A DNA stretch of 64,000 nucleotides, taken from positions 41,302,473-41,366,472 of the forward strand of contig NC_052046.1 in assembly GCF_015832195.1 (NCBI RefSeq), written 5' to 3'. The DNA comes from Motacilla alba alba. Its lineage: Eukaryota > Chordata > Aves > Passeriformes > Motacillidae. The stretch's first letter is position 1. Each line of letters begins with the position of its first letter. A program made the position numbers and the translations under genes. Of the stretch, positions 9,715 to 20,776 are shown piece by piece. Under the pieces are notes generated by a model that saw only the letters and a program-made list of their open reading frames with translations, did no database searches and was not told the DNA's origin.

Positions 9715-10797
9715 AGCTGCTAAACAAGTTTAACATGATTAGCAAGAGTATTGATGTGCAGGATGTTTCCCTTCTGAAAGTATGCTGTTCTGTAGCCACC
9801 AGTGTATCTTTGAAAGGGAAAATCTCTAGTGTAGATGAGCAAAAGTGTTAAGACAGCGATTTGTAACTGTACAGAATGTGTTGAGATGGTCTCTGCTTCA
9901 AAGAGCTTACTGTTTATGGCAATCAAAATGGGCAGGGAGGAGAGACAGAAGGAATTGAAGATACTTGAGCAATGAAAATGTGGAAACAGGATCCCATGTC
10001 TCATGTGTCCCAATCCCATACTTCTTCCACTGAGCCAGACTAAGTTACAGAGTCTGAGCTTCCTTAAGCATTGACAAGTAGTAGTCATCCAAATCCTAGT
10101 TTTGAACTAATTTTAAATTTAGGATTCACCCTGATGCTGCTGTGCATTCATTACACTGCCCCCTGCCCCGCCAATCAGCTCAACTATCTGCACCCCTCCC
10201 TTCTTAAGAGAACTTTGCAAAACCTTCCCTAACTGTCCCTGGGACCATGTATAAGACAAATTTAAATTTCAATTACTTCAGAGAATTCTCAAACAATTCT
10301 GGAAAGCAGAAGGGAAGCAGCAGAAGACTGATTATCTCTAGAGCTGATCTGCTTGAATGAAACAGGAGCCTAAAAATCCCCGTGATGAATTGTTCAACAG
10401 GTTTCTGAGCCTTACGGAATCACCACCATGCTTCTAAAAACATCTTTTTTCCTATTTTCTCATGTAATAGGAGTAGATTTATTTAACAAGATCAGCTTCC
10501 TTTTCTAGGCACTTAATTAAAATCTTTAGGTGTAGAAAGGGGCAGAGTTATGTTGTGGTGATTGACGTCCATCTCTTGTTACTGTAATGAATGACCATTT
10601 GAATTTAACAAGCTTTAGCAAACCGAAAAGCTGTAACCTCTGTACAACTTGGCAGCTGTAAAGAAGATTTGAGTGTTTAGTCCTGTCATGAGGAAAAAGC
10701 AGAGTTCTAGAAGGGAACAATGCAGAAACATGTTGCAGACCCCTTTAGGTATGCTCACAAAAGGCCTGTGATTGGAATTTGTGCAAAATTAAGAGTT
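9715..10797. other. Non-coding DNA, no recognised feature
   Basis: Mixed-composition DNA. A minus-strand frame of 122 codons (9720-10088) shows no known domain and no supporting context, so I regard it as chance. Confidence 0.4.
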
Positions 10798-11390
10798 TGT
10801 GGTAGGTTGACCCGGTCTGGATGCTAGGTGCCTACCAAACCACTTTGTTACTTCCTTCCTCAGGAGGACTGGAGGAGGGGAGAAAGCAAGATGGGAAAAA
10901 CACATGGGTCAAGAACAAGGCAGTTTAATAAAGTAAAAACAATTGCTGCATGTGGAAGCAGAGGAAAACAATTGATTTATTCTCTACTTCCCATCAGCGA
11001 GTAATGTCCAGCCACCTCTTGGGAAGTAAAGCTTCTGTATGTGCAATTGCTCTGGAAGGTAAACATCATAAGAACAAATGTCGTCTCCCCCCACTCCCCC
11101 ACTTCCTCCTCCTTTCCCTTAGTTTGTGTTGCTGTATTGCTGACCAGACATAATATGATATGAAATATTCTTTCAACTTGTTTGGGTCAGCTGTCCTGGC
11201 TCTGTCCCCTCCCAAGATCTTGCTCATCCCAGCCTAATGATGAAAAGAGAGGCTGGTGCTGTGCCAGCACTGCTCAGCAGCAGCCAAGGCACTGCTGTGT
11301 TATCAACACTTTTCCAGCTACTAATGCATAGCAAAGCTCTGTGAGGACTGCTGTGGCAAAATTAACTCCATCTCAGCCAGATCAAGTACA
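10798..11390 (+). mobile_element. Solo LTR of an avian endogenous retrovirus (ERVL-like), with TSD
   Basis: The element begins TGTGGTAGGTTGACC and ends GATCAAGTACA, with TG...CA termini 593 bp apart. It is flanked by a 5-bp imperfect target duplication, GAGTT on the left (10793-10797) and GAGCT on the right (11391-11395). The left end, with 'ggatgctaggtgcctaccaa', and the middle 'gtttgggtcagctgtcctgg' are wording I recognise from a common bird ERV LTR family. No internal retroviral region is attached, so it is a solo LTR, an old one given the mutated duplication. Orientation follows the recognised 5' end. Confidence 0.8.
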
Positions 11391-13064
11391 GAGCTTTACA
11401 GTCTAAGGGACCATGGTTGAAGAGCATTTCTCCCAGTTCTGAAACAGGATATGCCACATTTTATCAATTAAGGTAGGAGCTAAAACACAAAAATATTGTT
11501 GGGGAGCACATTATGGAGCTAGGGTACTTCAGCTGCTAAAGACACGTTCACAGAAATAATTCTCAAGATCTTATTTAGAAAGTACTTAAAAGTCACTGCT
11601 TGTTGTGAGGATCTCAGGAAACCATTTTCAACAAGAATGTTGGAAAACTTCCTGTGCTACAACAGATCGCAGGATTCCATGACTCATTTGAATTGCAGAA
11701 AGGAAGGATGACTGGTAGAATTAAGAAAGGTTGGCAGAATAACAAAGTAAATGTAAATTGATGTGTGAGCAGGACATGGTGTGTGGGTGTACATAGTGAG
11801 GGTCTGAATGTGCTGCTTACTATTGTGAAAAAGGCACAAGTTCAAATGGCAGAAGTGGAAGATTTCAAAAGCTCTTGGCAAAGAACTCCTGACTCAGTGG
11901 GAACAGAATAACTTAAAACCCGTCTGAAAGCCAGCAGTAAGTGCTCCTTTATCTTTAGTATTATTAATAGCTGAGTCAGACTTTTGAGTGATGTTAGCCT
12001 AATTATAATAGCTTCTTATATAAGACAAAAGGTATTGGCTACGGAAGGGAAGAAAAACAACCAATAAACTAGAACACACAGCAAATATGATGAGCTACTT
12101 TGAGCTACTTATCTAATTTATTTTTTCAGCTGATATTCTTGTTAGGGGAAACTTCTGTTTAGTTATCTCTCTAAGCCAGTAAGAAATTGAAAAGGAAGCA
12201 AAGTATTCTTGCTATAAATTCATGCTCTGCATTGCATTTGCTCTGATGTCCTGGACCATTAAGGAAGATGACAAGACATATTGAAACAGAGCATGTGCTC
12301 ATTTCATGTGAAAGGATCTTTGCACTTTGTACAGAGAGAGAAAAAGAGTCTTCTAATCCTTACAGACAAATGTAACTATTCAATAGTTTTTGGCCTCTAC
12401 ATTTCTCTACAAAGTAGAGCAAGGAGGCAAATGGGGATAGAAAAAATTTAAGTATTGCTTCACGTAGTTATTTTAGGGGATTTTCCTGGATACAACTGGG
12501 CATATTGGACCATTATGCCTCTTTGTTTATCTGCACCCGTCTTTCTCACCTCCTATTGACTTTTTACATTACTGTCCAATGCCATTCCAATCCAAGTGGA
12601 CAGAAGTCTCAAAGATACTGGCTCCTTTGAGATCTGTGAAAACATGTGGCAGGGTAGAATAGGGAGAGACAGTTAATAAACAATTCTTTCCAACATCTTC
12701 TTCCAAAGGAGAAGGTTAAAGCACTGTCATTTTATTGTTAAAGAAAAAAAAAAAAGTACTGAAAACCAGTTTTCAGGTTTCTTTTATATTCTGGCCAAAG
12801 GAGCAACTGGTACCTTTTCTGAACAGTGATAATATTTTTCATCTCTGCAGGATGTAATGACTGGACAACATAAAATACAAAGTCTGGAAAAAATTTTCTT
12901 ATTGATTTAACCCATAAGCTAAAAGGAGGAAAAATGTATCCTTGGGCAGTAGGAGTACAGATTTACCACACTACTTTTTTATTTTCCATTAGCACATTTC
13001 ATTACTTTTTGTACTTTTCCCCTTCACTTTCATTGTAAAGCTCAGATCACATAGTCCTATCTTA
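11391..13064. other. Non-coding DNA, no recognised feature
   Basis: AT-rich, without exon-like segments. A short direct repeat of gagctactt occurs near 12095, and an A12 run near 12745. Confidence 0.45.
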
Positions 13065-13180
13065 CAGAATCATATAATCATTAGGATTGGAAAAGACCTT
13101 TGAGATTATCAAGTGCAACCATCAACATAGCATCACCATGCTATGATGGCCATCAAACATTGTTACCATTAAGCCATCCT
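13065..13180 (-). mobile_element. CR1 LINE 3'-end fragment, minus orientation
   Basis: The plus strand reads 'agaatcatataatcattagg' followed by 'gattggaaaagaccttt' and 'atcaagtgcaaccatcaac', the reverse complement of the 3' end of an avian CR1 retroposon. It is short and 5'-truncated, as nearly all CR1 copies are. The right limit is approximate. Confidence 0.8.
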
Positions 13181-14347
13181 TTCCATTTTCCTTTATTTTA
13201 GTCTTCTGTTTTGCTCATCTCATTTTATCTTTCCAGTTTGCCTCGTGAATTCTTCTACATTTATTTTGAGATTTCTGGAAAAACAACAACAATAACAACA
13301 ACAATAAAGTAAGCTCCAAAGAAAACTGGAAAAAACCCCAGATTTCCTGATAAGAATTTGATGCACAATGCCTTACTCTATTTCCAGTACTGTGGCGGAT
13401 ACATTTGTGCAACAAGCTTTTTCCAAGAAATTATCCAGTGGAATAAATTTTAATTTGTATAGTTTCTGTGACTTCATGATTCTGTGTTAACATTGTGTAG
13501 GTATTTGGTCATACTGACTCCAAATAAACTACTTGCTGCCTGACAAATTTTCAGCAAATTTACCTGGCAATTATTTCAGCCTGGGAAATGTTTCTTATTG
13601 CAGAGCAAATTTTCTGACTAGGGTGAAGAAATGTATTTGATATTTAAATATTCCGTCTATCTCTCCAACTAGCTGTCAGCTGCATCCCAACATCATAATA
13701 ATGCAAAACAGAATGAGTAGTTGCTGTTTGGTTGATTAATTAGTACTTCCTGATAAAAGATTGTAAAATGTAAGACATTATTATTATTCATAAATGTGTG
13801 TAATGTCGCTTTATGCATGAGGAGAAAAACAATTCTTAAGGAAAACTTTCTTTTAAGGAAAACTGTTCCATAAAAGGAAATTGACTCAAATATTTTGACT
13901 TTGGTCAGTTCATCACCCGAGGCTTCTCCCACTGCTCAGGAAGAGTTTTTCCCCTGCTGCACAGTGGGGACTCTCCCGTAGGAGACAGTTTTCCATCAAC
14001 TTCTTCAACGTGGCTCCATCTCAGGAGCAACAACTCCCTGTGAACTGCTGTAATGTGGGTCTATCCCATGGGCACCAGTCCCCGTCAAACTGCTGCAGCG
14101 TGGGTCACTCTTCCATGGGGTGCAGTCCTCGAGGGACAGGCTGCTCCAGCCTGGGAGCAGGACCCTTCTCCTCACTGAGTCTCCCACAGTATCACAGCCT
14201 CCCCCAGACATCCACCTGCTCCAGCATGGAGGTGCAGGTGGATCTCTGCTTCCCCTGTGGATCCCCATGGGCTGCAGGAGCACAGCTGCTTCACCATGGG
14301 CTGCATCATGGCCTGCAGGGGAAGCTCGGCTCCAGTGCCTGGAGCAG

Positions 14348-14353
14348 CTCCTG
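14348..14353. repeat. Target-site duplication, left copy
   Basis: CTCCTG directly before the nested LTR. The partner CTACTG (14710-14715) follows it, with one mismatch in six. Confidence 0.7.
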
Positions 14354-14709
14354 TGTCGCTGTCGAGGCGGTTGCGACACAAAGCAGAGACCACAAGCAGG
14401 CTCAGTTGGCTACTGTTTATTATCAAACATGGCTGACCTTTTATACACTCTCTGATTGTTTATGCTTCTTCTACCCTAACTATTGGACACAATAAATCAA
14501 CATAACACTATTGGTGAAAAGTTACAGTGACTTAACTAAATTTCTAAAAATACTTCATCCAGCTGCAAAGTTCTTATCTTTCTTCTGTTCCTCACTTCTC
14601 TTGGTCTCCTTGGTTACAGCCTTGGAGAGAGCTCCTTATCAGCTTCTTCTTGCTTCTCAGCTTCTTCTCGCTCCTTTAGCTAACAGGCCCGCTGTTAGCC
14701 CCTTCCACA
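14354..14709 (-). mobile_element. Nested solo LTR, 356 bp, minus orientation (ERVK-like)
   Basis: Read on the minus strand it begins TGTGGAAGGGGC (14709) and ends CGACAGCGACA (14354). It contains TATAAAAGG at about 14443-14435 and an AATAAA signal at about 14422-14417, giving a full LTR order of U3, TATA, short R, U5. A 6-bp duplication (CTCCTG / CTACTG) flanks it. Removing it and one duplicate rejoins the interrupted older LTR at the place expected from the family wording. A 6-bp duplication and short LTR fit betaretrovirus-like (ERVK) elements, but the class is an inference. No internal region remains, so it recombined to a solo LTR. Confidence 0.85.
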
Positions 14710-14715
14710 CTACTG
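14710..14715. repeat. Target-site duplication, right copy
   Basis: CTACTG directly after the nested LTR, paired with CTCCTG at 14348-14353. Confidence 0.7.
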
Positions 14716-15005
14716 CCCCTCCTTCTTCACCGACCTTGGTGTCTGCAGAGTTGTTCTTCCCACATGTTCTCTCTCTGCTCTTCTCTAGTCAAAATTACAG
14801 CTCTGCAACCCCTTTGGGTTTTGAATTCTTCTTAAATATATTATTACAGAAGTGTTACCATCATTTCTAATTGGCCCAGCAGGACGTCCATCTTGGAGCC
14901 ACCAGGGATTTTCCAGGCACATGGAAGAAACTTCCAGCAGCTTCTCATAGAAGACACCTCTGTAGTGCCCCTGCTACCAAAACCACACCGTGCAAACCCA
15001 ATAAA

Positions 15006-15494
15006 TTCACTTAAAACATTCACCTCATAATTACCAGTTGATACTCTGATTACTTTTGTATACAAATCTGGAATGACTTTTCCAGGCAGGAAGTATTTAA
15101 TTGCATTGATGGAGCTTGAGAACTGTGAAGGAAGAATATCATCATAATTGAATGGTAAGGCTATTACAAGCAAAATGTTAAATTAATATAAGCTACCTCC
15201 ATATTAATGCATAAAGCTCAAGAAAATGTGGAGGATCTGGAAGTCTTCCTGCATGACACAGATATATGGTTGTTATTACCAAGATTTGTTAGCAACACTT
15301 CAATGATTAAGAGTTGAAATTCTTGGCGGAGATCTATTTACAAACTGGTAAAAGAGGATCAGTAGTGGTATAATGCTGATTTTATCCAGCTTATTGATAG
15401 CTTAGTTATTGAGGTTACTGAGTCTTATAAATGATAAAGTACTGGATATAATTTAAAAAAACCAAAACAGTAAATTCAGATTTAAGAGCCAGTG
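15006..15494. other. Non-coding DNA between repeats
   Basis: AT-rich spacer between the LTR and the CR1 fragment, with no recognised feature. Confidence 0.5.
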
Positions 15495-15822
15495 CATTGA
15501 AAGGTCTAAAGCACAAGGGTTATGAGGAACAGCTGAGTGAGCTGATGTTGTTTAGCCTGGAGAAAAAGAGGCTCAGGGGACAGCTTATCTCTCTCTACAG
15601 CTACATGAAAGGAGGTTGTAGGGAGATGAGGGTTGGTCTATTCTCACAAGTAACAAGTGACCGGATGAGAAGAAATGGCCTCAAGTTTTACCTGGGGATG
15701 TTTAGATTGGATATTAGGGAAAAATCTCTCTGCTTAGGGGTGGTCAGGCACTTGAACAGGCTAGAACAGGGAAGGTGGTTGAGTCACCATCCCTTGAGGT
15801 ATCTGAAAGATGTGTAGGCCTG
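15495..15822 (+). mobile_element. CR1 LINE fragment, plus orientation
   Basis: The diagnostic CR1 wording is present in order: 'tttagcctggagaaaaagag', 'ggctcagggg', 'cttatctctctctacag', 'gaaaggaggttgtaggga', 'aagtaacaagtgaccgg', 'ggcctcaagtt', 'tagattggatattaggga' and 'gagtcaccatcccttgagg'. This is the segment downstream of the reverse-transcriptase region near the CR1 3' end. A 106-codon frame passes through (15497-15817), but this region of CR1 is largely untranslated and the frame is fortuitous. The final 3' end is missing. Confidence 0.93.
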
Positions 15823-17699
15823 CCACCACTGCTAATAGAGCTTTGGATAGTTCCCAGAAGTTCTACTTCCTCTGTCACCAACGTAATGCAAGAAAAGTGA
15901 CTAATGCTGTGTGACAGCTCATTCTAGTAAGGCTGGCATAAATTCAATCACCAAACTGGCAGTAAATGTGCGCAAATGATTAATGATCTGCTAATGTCTT
16001 CTCTGAAAATTGGGCACATACATACATTAATGAATGTACTCAACAATATGCAAATGCCAGTGTTCCCAAGAAGAAATTATCATTGTCGGGAGATATTTCT
16101 ACACAAGTGTAATTAAAACACTGTAAGGCCACAATACTCTGTAACTGAAAAGTGGGAAAAAAAAGCTCAAAATCCTCATACTGAAAAAATGGCTACTTCC
16201 ATTAAATGTACCTTATTAAGCTAACACGTGTTTGAAGCATATGTGTAGTTTAAAATCTAATCAAGAATATATTTTGGGATAGGCCTAACTTTCCACTTTG
16301 CTGTATGTTAAGGTACCTTACCTTTTTCACCAATTTTATGTTTAATTTGATGATTTTTTGGATCAAATTTTTTAGAGTCAGCTTCCCAGGGAAAAAGGAG
16401 TTTTTTGTGATATGGGATAGGAGACCTAACATTACTTAAAAGACAGCTAGGCAATAGCGGGAGTCAATCATGCAAGCTGTGGTACCCTCTGGGAATGTGA
16501 CTCAAAGGTGATGGGAACAGCTAAATTACAGGTTCTGTCTGGACTAAACATTTGATTTCTGCAGAAATGGGATGGAAAAAAAGGTTTTGGGAAAATTTAC
16601 TGTTCTTTATTTTACAGTTTTGTTAGAAATACTAGCAAGAAAAACTCCAAATGTCTTTATAGACACACACCTGGAAAAAGATACCATGTATTGTATTAAG
16701 TGCAAGATATTGTACAATACAATATATGATACAATATATTATAGTAAGTACAATATATTGTATGATACAGTATAATGCATTAAATAGTGTTATATAATAT
16801 AATGTATTAGATATAGTACATGGCATATGTTTTACTAGGCAGCAGATATGCAACTGCTCTTCTAGAAATTGTATTTAGCTTCTCAGAGGGATCATTAGTA
16901 ATTACAGCTTAGAATGTTATTCATTCCCAGAGCCTTGTAAGAACAAAAAAATGAACATGTGAATGCTGAAAAGTCACATAGAGGGAAACTGTTGCTCAAG
17001 TATTGTCTCCTAGTAAGATCATTTGGAAGATGTTTTCCATTTACACAAGGGTGAAGCTTTTTGTTAGAAAATATCAATAAGTGCATACAAAGCCCAACCT
17101 AAAAGTAGGTGAAATCAGGCTTGAAGTGCTCTTGACCTCACTGGTTTTTGGTTGGGTGAGAGGAAAAGCGCTAGTGAACTCAGTCAGCTGTGTCCTGAAA
17201 GAAAGACAGGGATGGGGGTCCTGCATTGCGAGTCCTCCTTCTCAGAACCTTCAACAATAACCGTCTCCTGTCCTAGCAAAACCAACCAAATGAGTTGCAC
17301 ACTGTGTTGTAGGTGTCTTGCCCTGCTCAGCCCCAACTCTGCAACCACTTAGATAGGATCAGATTTACTATCAGATTTGGTTAGTCAAAAAAATAAACTT
17401 GGCCCACTTTAAATGCTCCATGCTATGTCACATAGCTCGTAAGGTGACATACTTTATAAATTGCAAATGACATGAGGAAGAATCAAAGAAAGAAAAATCT
17501 TTATATAAATATGGAAGAGAAAACACAGTGTCTGTAGGGGTCTGTGTTCATAGCAGGGGAGAGTACCACTGACACACAATAAAACCTTAATGTAACTTCA
17601 CTTATGTTAGCATAAGCAACAGGTTTAGAATTGTCTGTGGTGAAAGACTGGTATACTAATATATCATTGTCCCAGCCTAACATTAAGTCTTAATATTGA
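15823..17699. other. Non-coding DNA with an AT-rich minisatellite
   Basis: AT-rich DNA without exons. The only structured element is the imperfect repeat at 16705-16815. Confidence 0.5.
16705..16815. repeat. Degenerate ATACAATATAT repeat
   Basis: About ten imperfect copies of a 9-12 base unit resembling 'atacaatatat' and its complement 'atattgtat'. Because the unit is nearly self-complementary, the tract holds several overlapping short palindromes. Confidence 0.8.
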
Positions 17700-18235
17700 T
17701 ACAGAAATTGGCCAGATAAAAACTTTCCAACACAGGTTTGAGTGATAGAAAGCAGCATTCTTTATTGCAGTGTGCTGGTCACTCACAGAATCCTTCCTCT
17801 AACTGAGTGCCCTGAACTTTGGGTAAATGCTCAAAACTGAGAGTTTTATCATACACACTGATGACATACTCAATGGCTATCCCTGATGACTTGATGTATG
17901 TGCATGACTTTGTTTTACATAGTCACACCCTCTTTTTGGAAGTCGTTATATGGTTCTTTGGGGTTTGTCTTCAATGTCCAGTGTCCTTTTTAGGTGTCTG
18001 TTCCTCAGCTCTCATTTTGAATAAGTGCAATATGGTTGCTTTGCATAACTTCTGCTTTGTCAGCCTTGCAAAGCTAAGCTGGCATCCTGTTGTGTTTTGC
18101 ATGACTCCTGTTTGCTTAAGTTACATGCTTTGTTTCTCCAAAGCTGCACTATTTTGTTCTGTCCTTGTCAGAGTAAAATTCTTTTTCTGTTCTACTGTCC
18201 TTATCACTGTATTTGTAAGACAACAATTAAACTGC
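17700..18235 (-). mobile_element. Possible LTR, minus orientation
   Basis: On the minus strand an AATAAAGAATGCTGC segment (about 17763-17749) resembles the poly(A) signal and R/U5 start common in avian ERV LTRs, and GATAAAA lies about 80 bases upstream (near 17848) as a possible TATA box. Composition is even and the plus-strand frame of 139 codons (17819-18238) is Cys- and Leu-rich without a known domain. No paired termini or target duplication were found, so this stays tentative. Confidence 0.3.
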
Positions 18236-20776
18236 TGATATTGTCATGAAAAGATTTATTCTCTTGCTAATTTAACATGATTTGTAGAACTTAGGACAGA
18301 AAGTGCAAAAATGGCATGGTTAGGATGCATAGAGCAATGAAAGCAGAGATCACATCTGATCTCTGAGTGGTTTCAGGGAATGGTCTCCCCTGCGGAAGAG
18401 CTGCAAGATGAAGACATGATAATAGGAAGATGTTATGATTTGTCACTTTTGGATCAGCTCAGCAAGTGACTCAGTAATGATGAATCTGTCCAGAAAATGG
18501 AGTGAATGAAGGCCAGAGAGCCATAGGTCATGTCGTCTATGCAGCTAAATGGAAAAATCAAGGATGACAAGGGTGGGGTCAGCAGAAGAGGGCCAGCATT
18601 GTTACCACCCGGTCATAAGCATCAGCTGCTATGCTGGCTGTGCCTTTTAGCAGATTACCCTGACCATATGCAACATCCTGAGGCCTCAAGCCATCAACAG
18701 GGATGCTCAGGAACAAAAGCAGACCTTTTAGCACCAAAAAAAAAAAAAATGCAGGGATTTGGGTGCAGCAATCATAACCATTGCGGGGCGCTGCTAACTC
18801 TTCCATGACTGCATGCTGCAAAGGCTGTTATAGATGCCCACTGCCATCATCAAAGTCATCTCTTAGTTGTCTTAGAATTGAGCAGGGCTACACCATAACT
18901 GTAAACACTGTTGTCATGCTTGCATTATATATTGCATGCATACATATATTGCAGTTGCATAAACTGTCACATTGCACATGCTAATAAACATCATTATAGA
19001 GCTGGCATATTAATAGTTCCTTTTTCCTTTTCTGGGCAATACCTCTTCATGCTCATGCCTCCCCACCTCCAGAGCTTATCTTGCTACCTCTGCATGAGTT
19101 GTCTAAAAGTTTCTGCCTGTGCTCCCTCCACCCACCCCTAGAGGCACCTGTAAATCACCTCTAATACTGTGTCAGCACACACAGTGACATTCAACATGCT
19201 AGAATGGGCAAACAGTTTGTACCAAGGTCAGCCTCTCTAAAATGCTCCAGGTGGTCTAAAAATGGAGATGTAAATGAATAGAATTTCTTTTGGTTTTTAC
19301 TTATGAAGTAAAAAGGGTAATAGAAGATGTGCTGTGATTACCAGTGATGGTTCTACTGTTCTGTTTTGTGGCATGCTAAATTTAGTAACTATTTATAAGT
19401 AACTAAAGAAACCTGTTCTGATGGAGGAATTGCAAATACTGGTATGAAAACAATATTCAAATGCTTCTTCTTTGGACTAGTGTGTTATTTTCTCTAGTCT
19501 ATAAAGAAGGATTTGATGCACAAAGACAATAAAAAATTGCAATAACATAGAAAATTTTCTCCTTGTCAAGCAGAAGTTTCAACAGTCCCAGCAGTTTGAT
19601 TAAATGACTCTTAGCCCAGCTATTTTCTGGCATAATGGTTTGGGGGCAAATACATTGGTCTTGTAGTACAGCTCACTGAGTAGCAAACTGAGAGTTTTTT
19701 ATGCAGATATACAGTTCTTAGTCTAGGAACAAAGTAGTCTTCAATGAGTTTCCTGTTGTCTGAGAGACAATAAAACCCAAGGACATGTGGATGAAATTTC
19801 TATTCTAGTACTGACACAGATCAGAGGGAAGGGATGAGGAAAGCTAACCACAGACTGTTTCATGGGGTAAGGCCAATGTTTGAGTTGTTCCAAAACCAAA
19901 TCTCTGACCCTTGGCATGAAATTTTGGCTTCATCATGATACTGGAGCAGTAAGGTGCTGAAAACGTGAGAAACCCCACATTCTCTGCCTTTCTTTCATAG
20001 ACAAGAGACAAGTTAATGTTTGGGGATGCTCTCTCCTCTTCAATGTCAAAAAAAGGGGAACAAAATTTCCTGACAGTTTTGAGCGCTTGTGAAAGTTCAT
20101 CTCATGACAAACATGTAAAAGCCTTGATCTAGAAAATGTTCATTCGCAATTCTTCTGGATATATAAGGTGTCGTATCAGCAGTTAAGTAGTCTCTCCATT
20201 GTGTCAGAGAACATCACAAGTTGTTGATATTGAGTTTCTCTCTTCAGTGTTCAAACTATTAGACAGTTTACCCTTCACAAAACATACATACATAAAATGC
20301 AATACATGATTTCACATTTGGCAAGTGTTTTGTTAAATTTATATCTGAATTTTTGTGATCTTTATTTTTGCAGCCATTGAACACAATTGTTATATCACAA
20401 ATTAAAAGCACCACTAGTTGTGATTATCTGCTGGATCAGATGTAGTAAGTGGAATAAATGAAAATTCTCTATCCTGCTAACTCTGGAGATACCAGGGTTA
20501 TGTTTCCATTTCAGAGGAAGCATTTGGGCTGTACTGGAGTGGATTAATAGCATGATGACTACACATAAGTAGAGTTGGTAACTGCAGCAGACCCCAAAAT
20601 ATACACCTTAGTTTTTTTGGGAAGTTTGTCCCATGGCCCTTGTAAGAGTACCTGACGGCCACATGTAAGCACACATCAGCGTATGTGTTTGTGTCAATGT
20701 ACACAGACCAAAAGGATTATCTGTAACTGGGGCATTATCTTTGTTCACATGGGTTCAAAAATATCATGTCACGATC
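18236..20776. other. Non-coding DNA, no firm feature
   Basis: The segment 18500-18900 is GC-richer and carries opposed frames of 80-92 codons interrupted by an A14 run (18736-18749). It could be a decayed retroposon, but I recognise nothing in it. The rest is AT-rich. Confidence 0.4.

Larger units (their letters stand above)
13902..15005 (+). mobile_element. ERV LTR (ERVL-like avian family), 5'-truncated, interrupted by a younger LTR
   Basis: From 'ggtcagttcatcaccc' to 'ccgtgcaaacccaataaa' the sequence follows an avian LTR family marked by repeated units of the form 'ctgctccagcgtgggtc' and 'catgggctgcagggg', then 'cttcttcaccgaccttggtg', 'cttggagcca' and 'gctaccaaaacc'. The 3' end would be at 15005; the 5' part is missing. 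The element is split by an LTR at 14354-14709 plus one copy of its duplicated target. The same family occurs at 20.8-22.2 kb in reverse. Frames up to 161 codons on both strands here come from the tandem units and are not genes. Confidence 0.8.

Noticed and set aside
13902..15005. Plus- and minus-strand frames of 84-161 codons
   Set aside because: They lie within two nested LTRs whose tandem GC-rich units lack stops.
15497..15817. A 106-codon plus-strand frame
   Set aside because: It coincides with a CR1 LINE fragment and shows no reverse-transcriptase motif.
18530..18821. Possible processed pseudogene from opposed 80-92 codon frames
   Set aside because: No recognisable protein similarity. 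The internal A-run is in the middle rather than at an end, and no target duplication was found.
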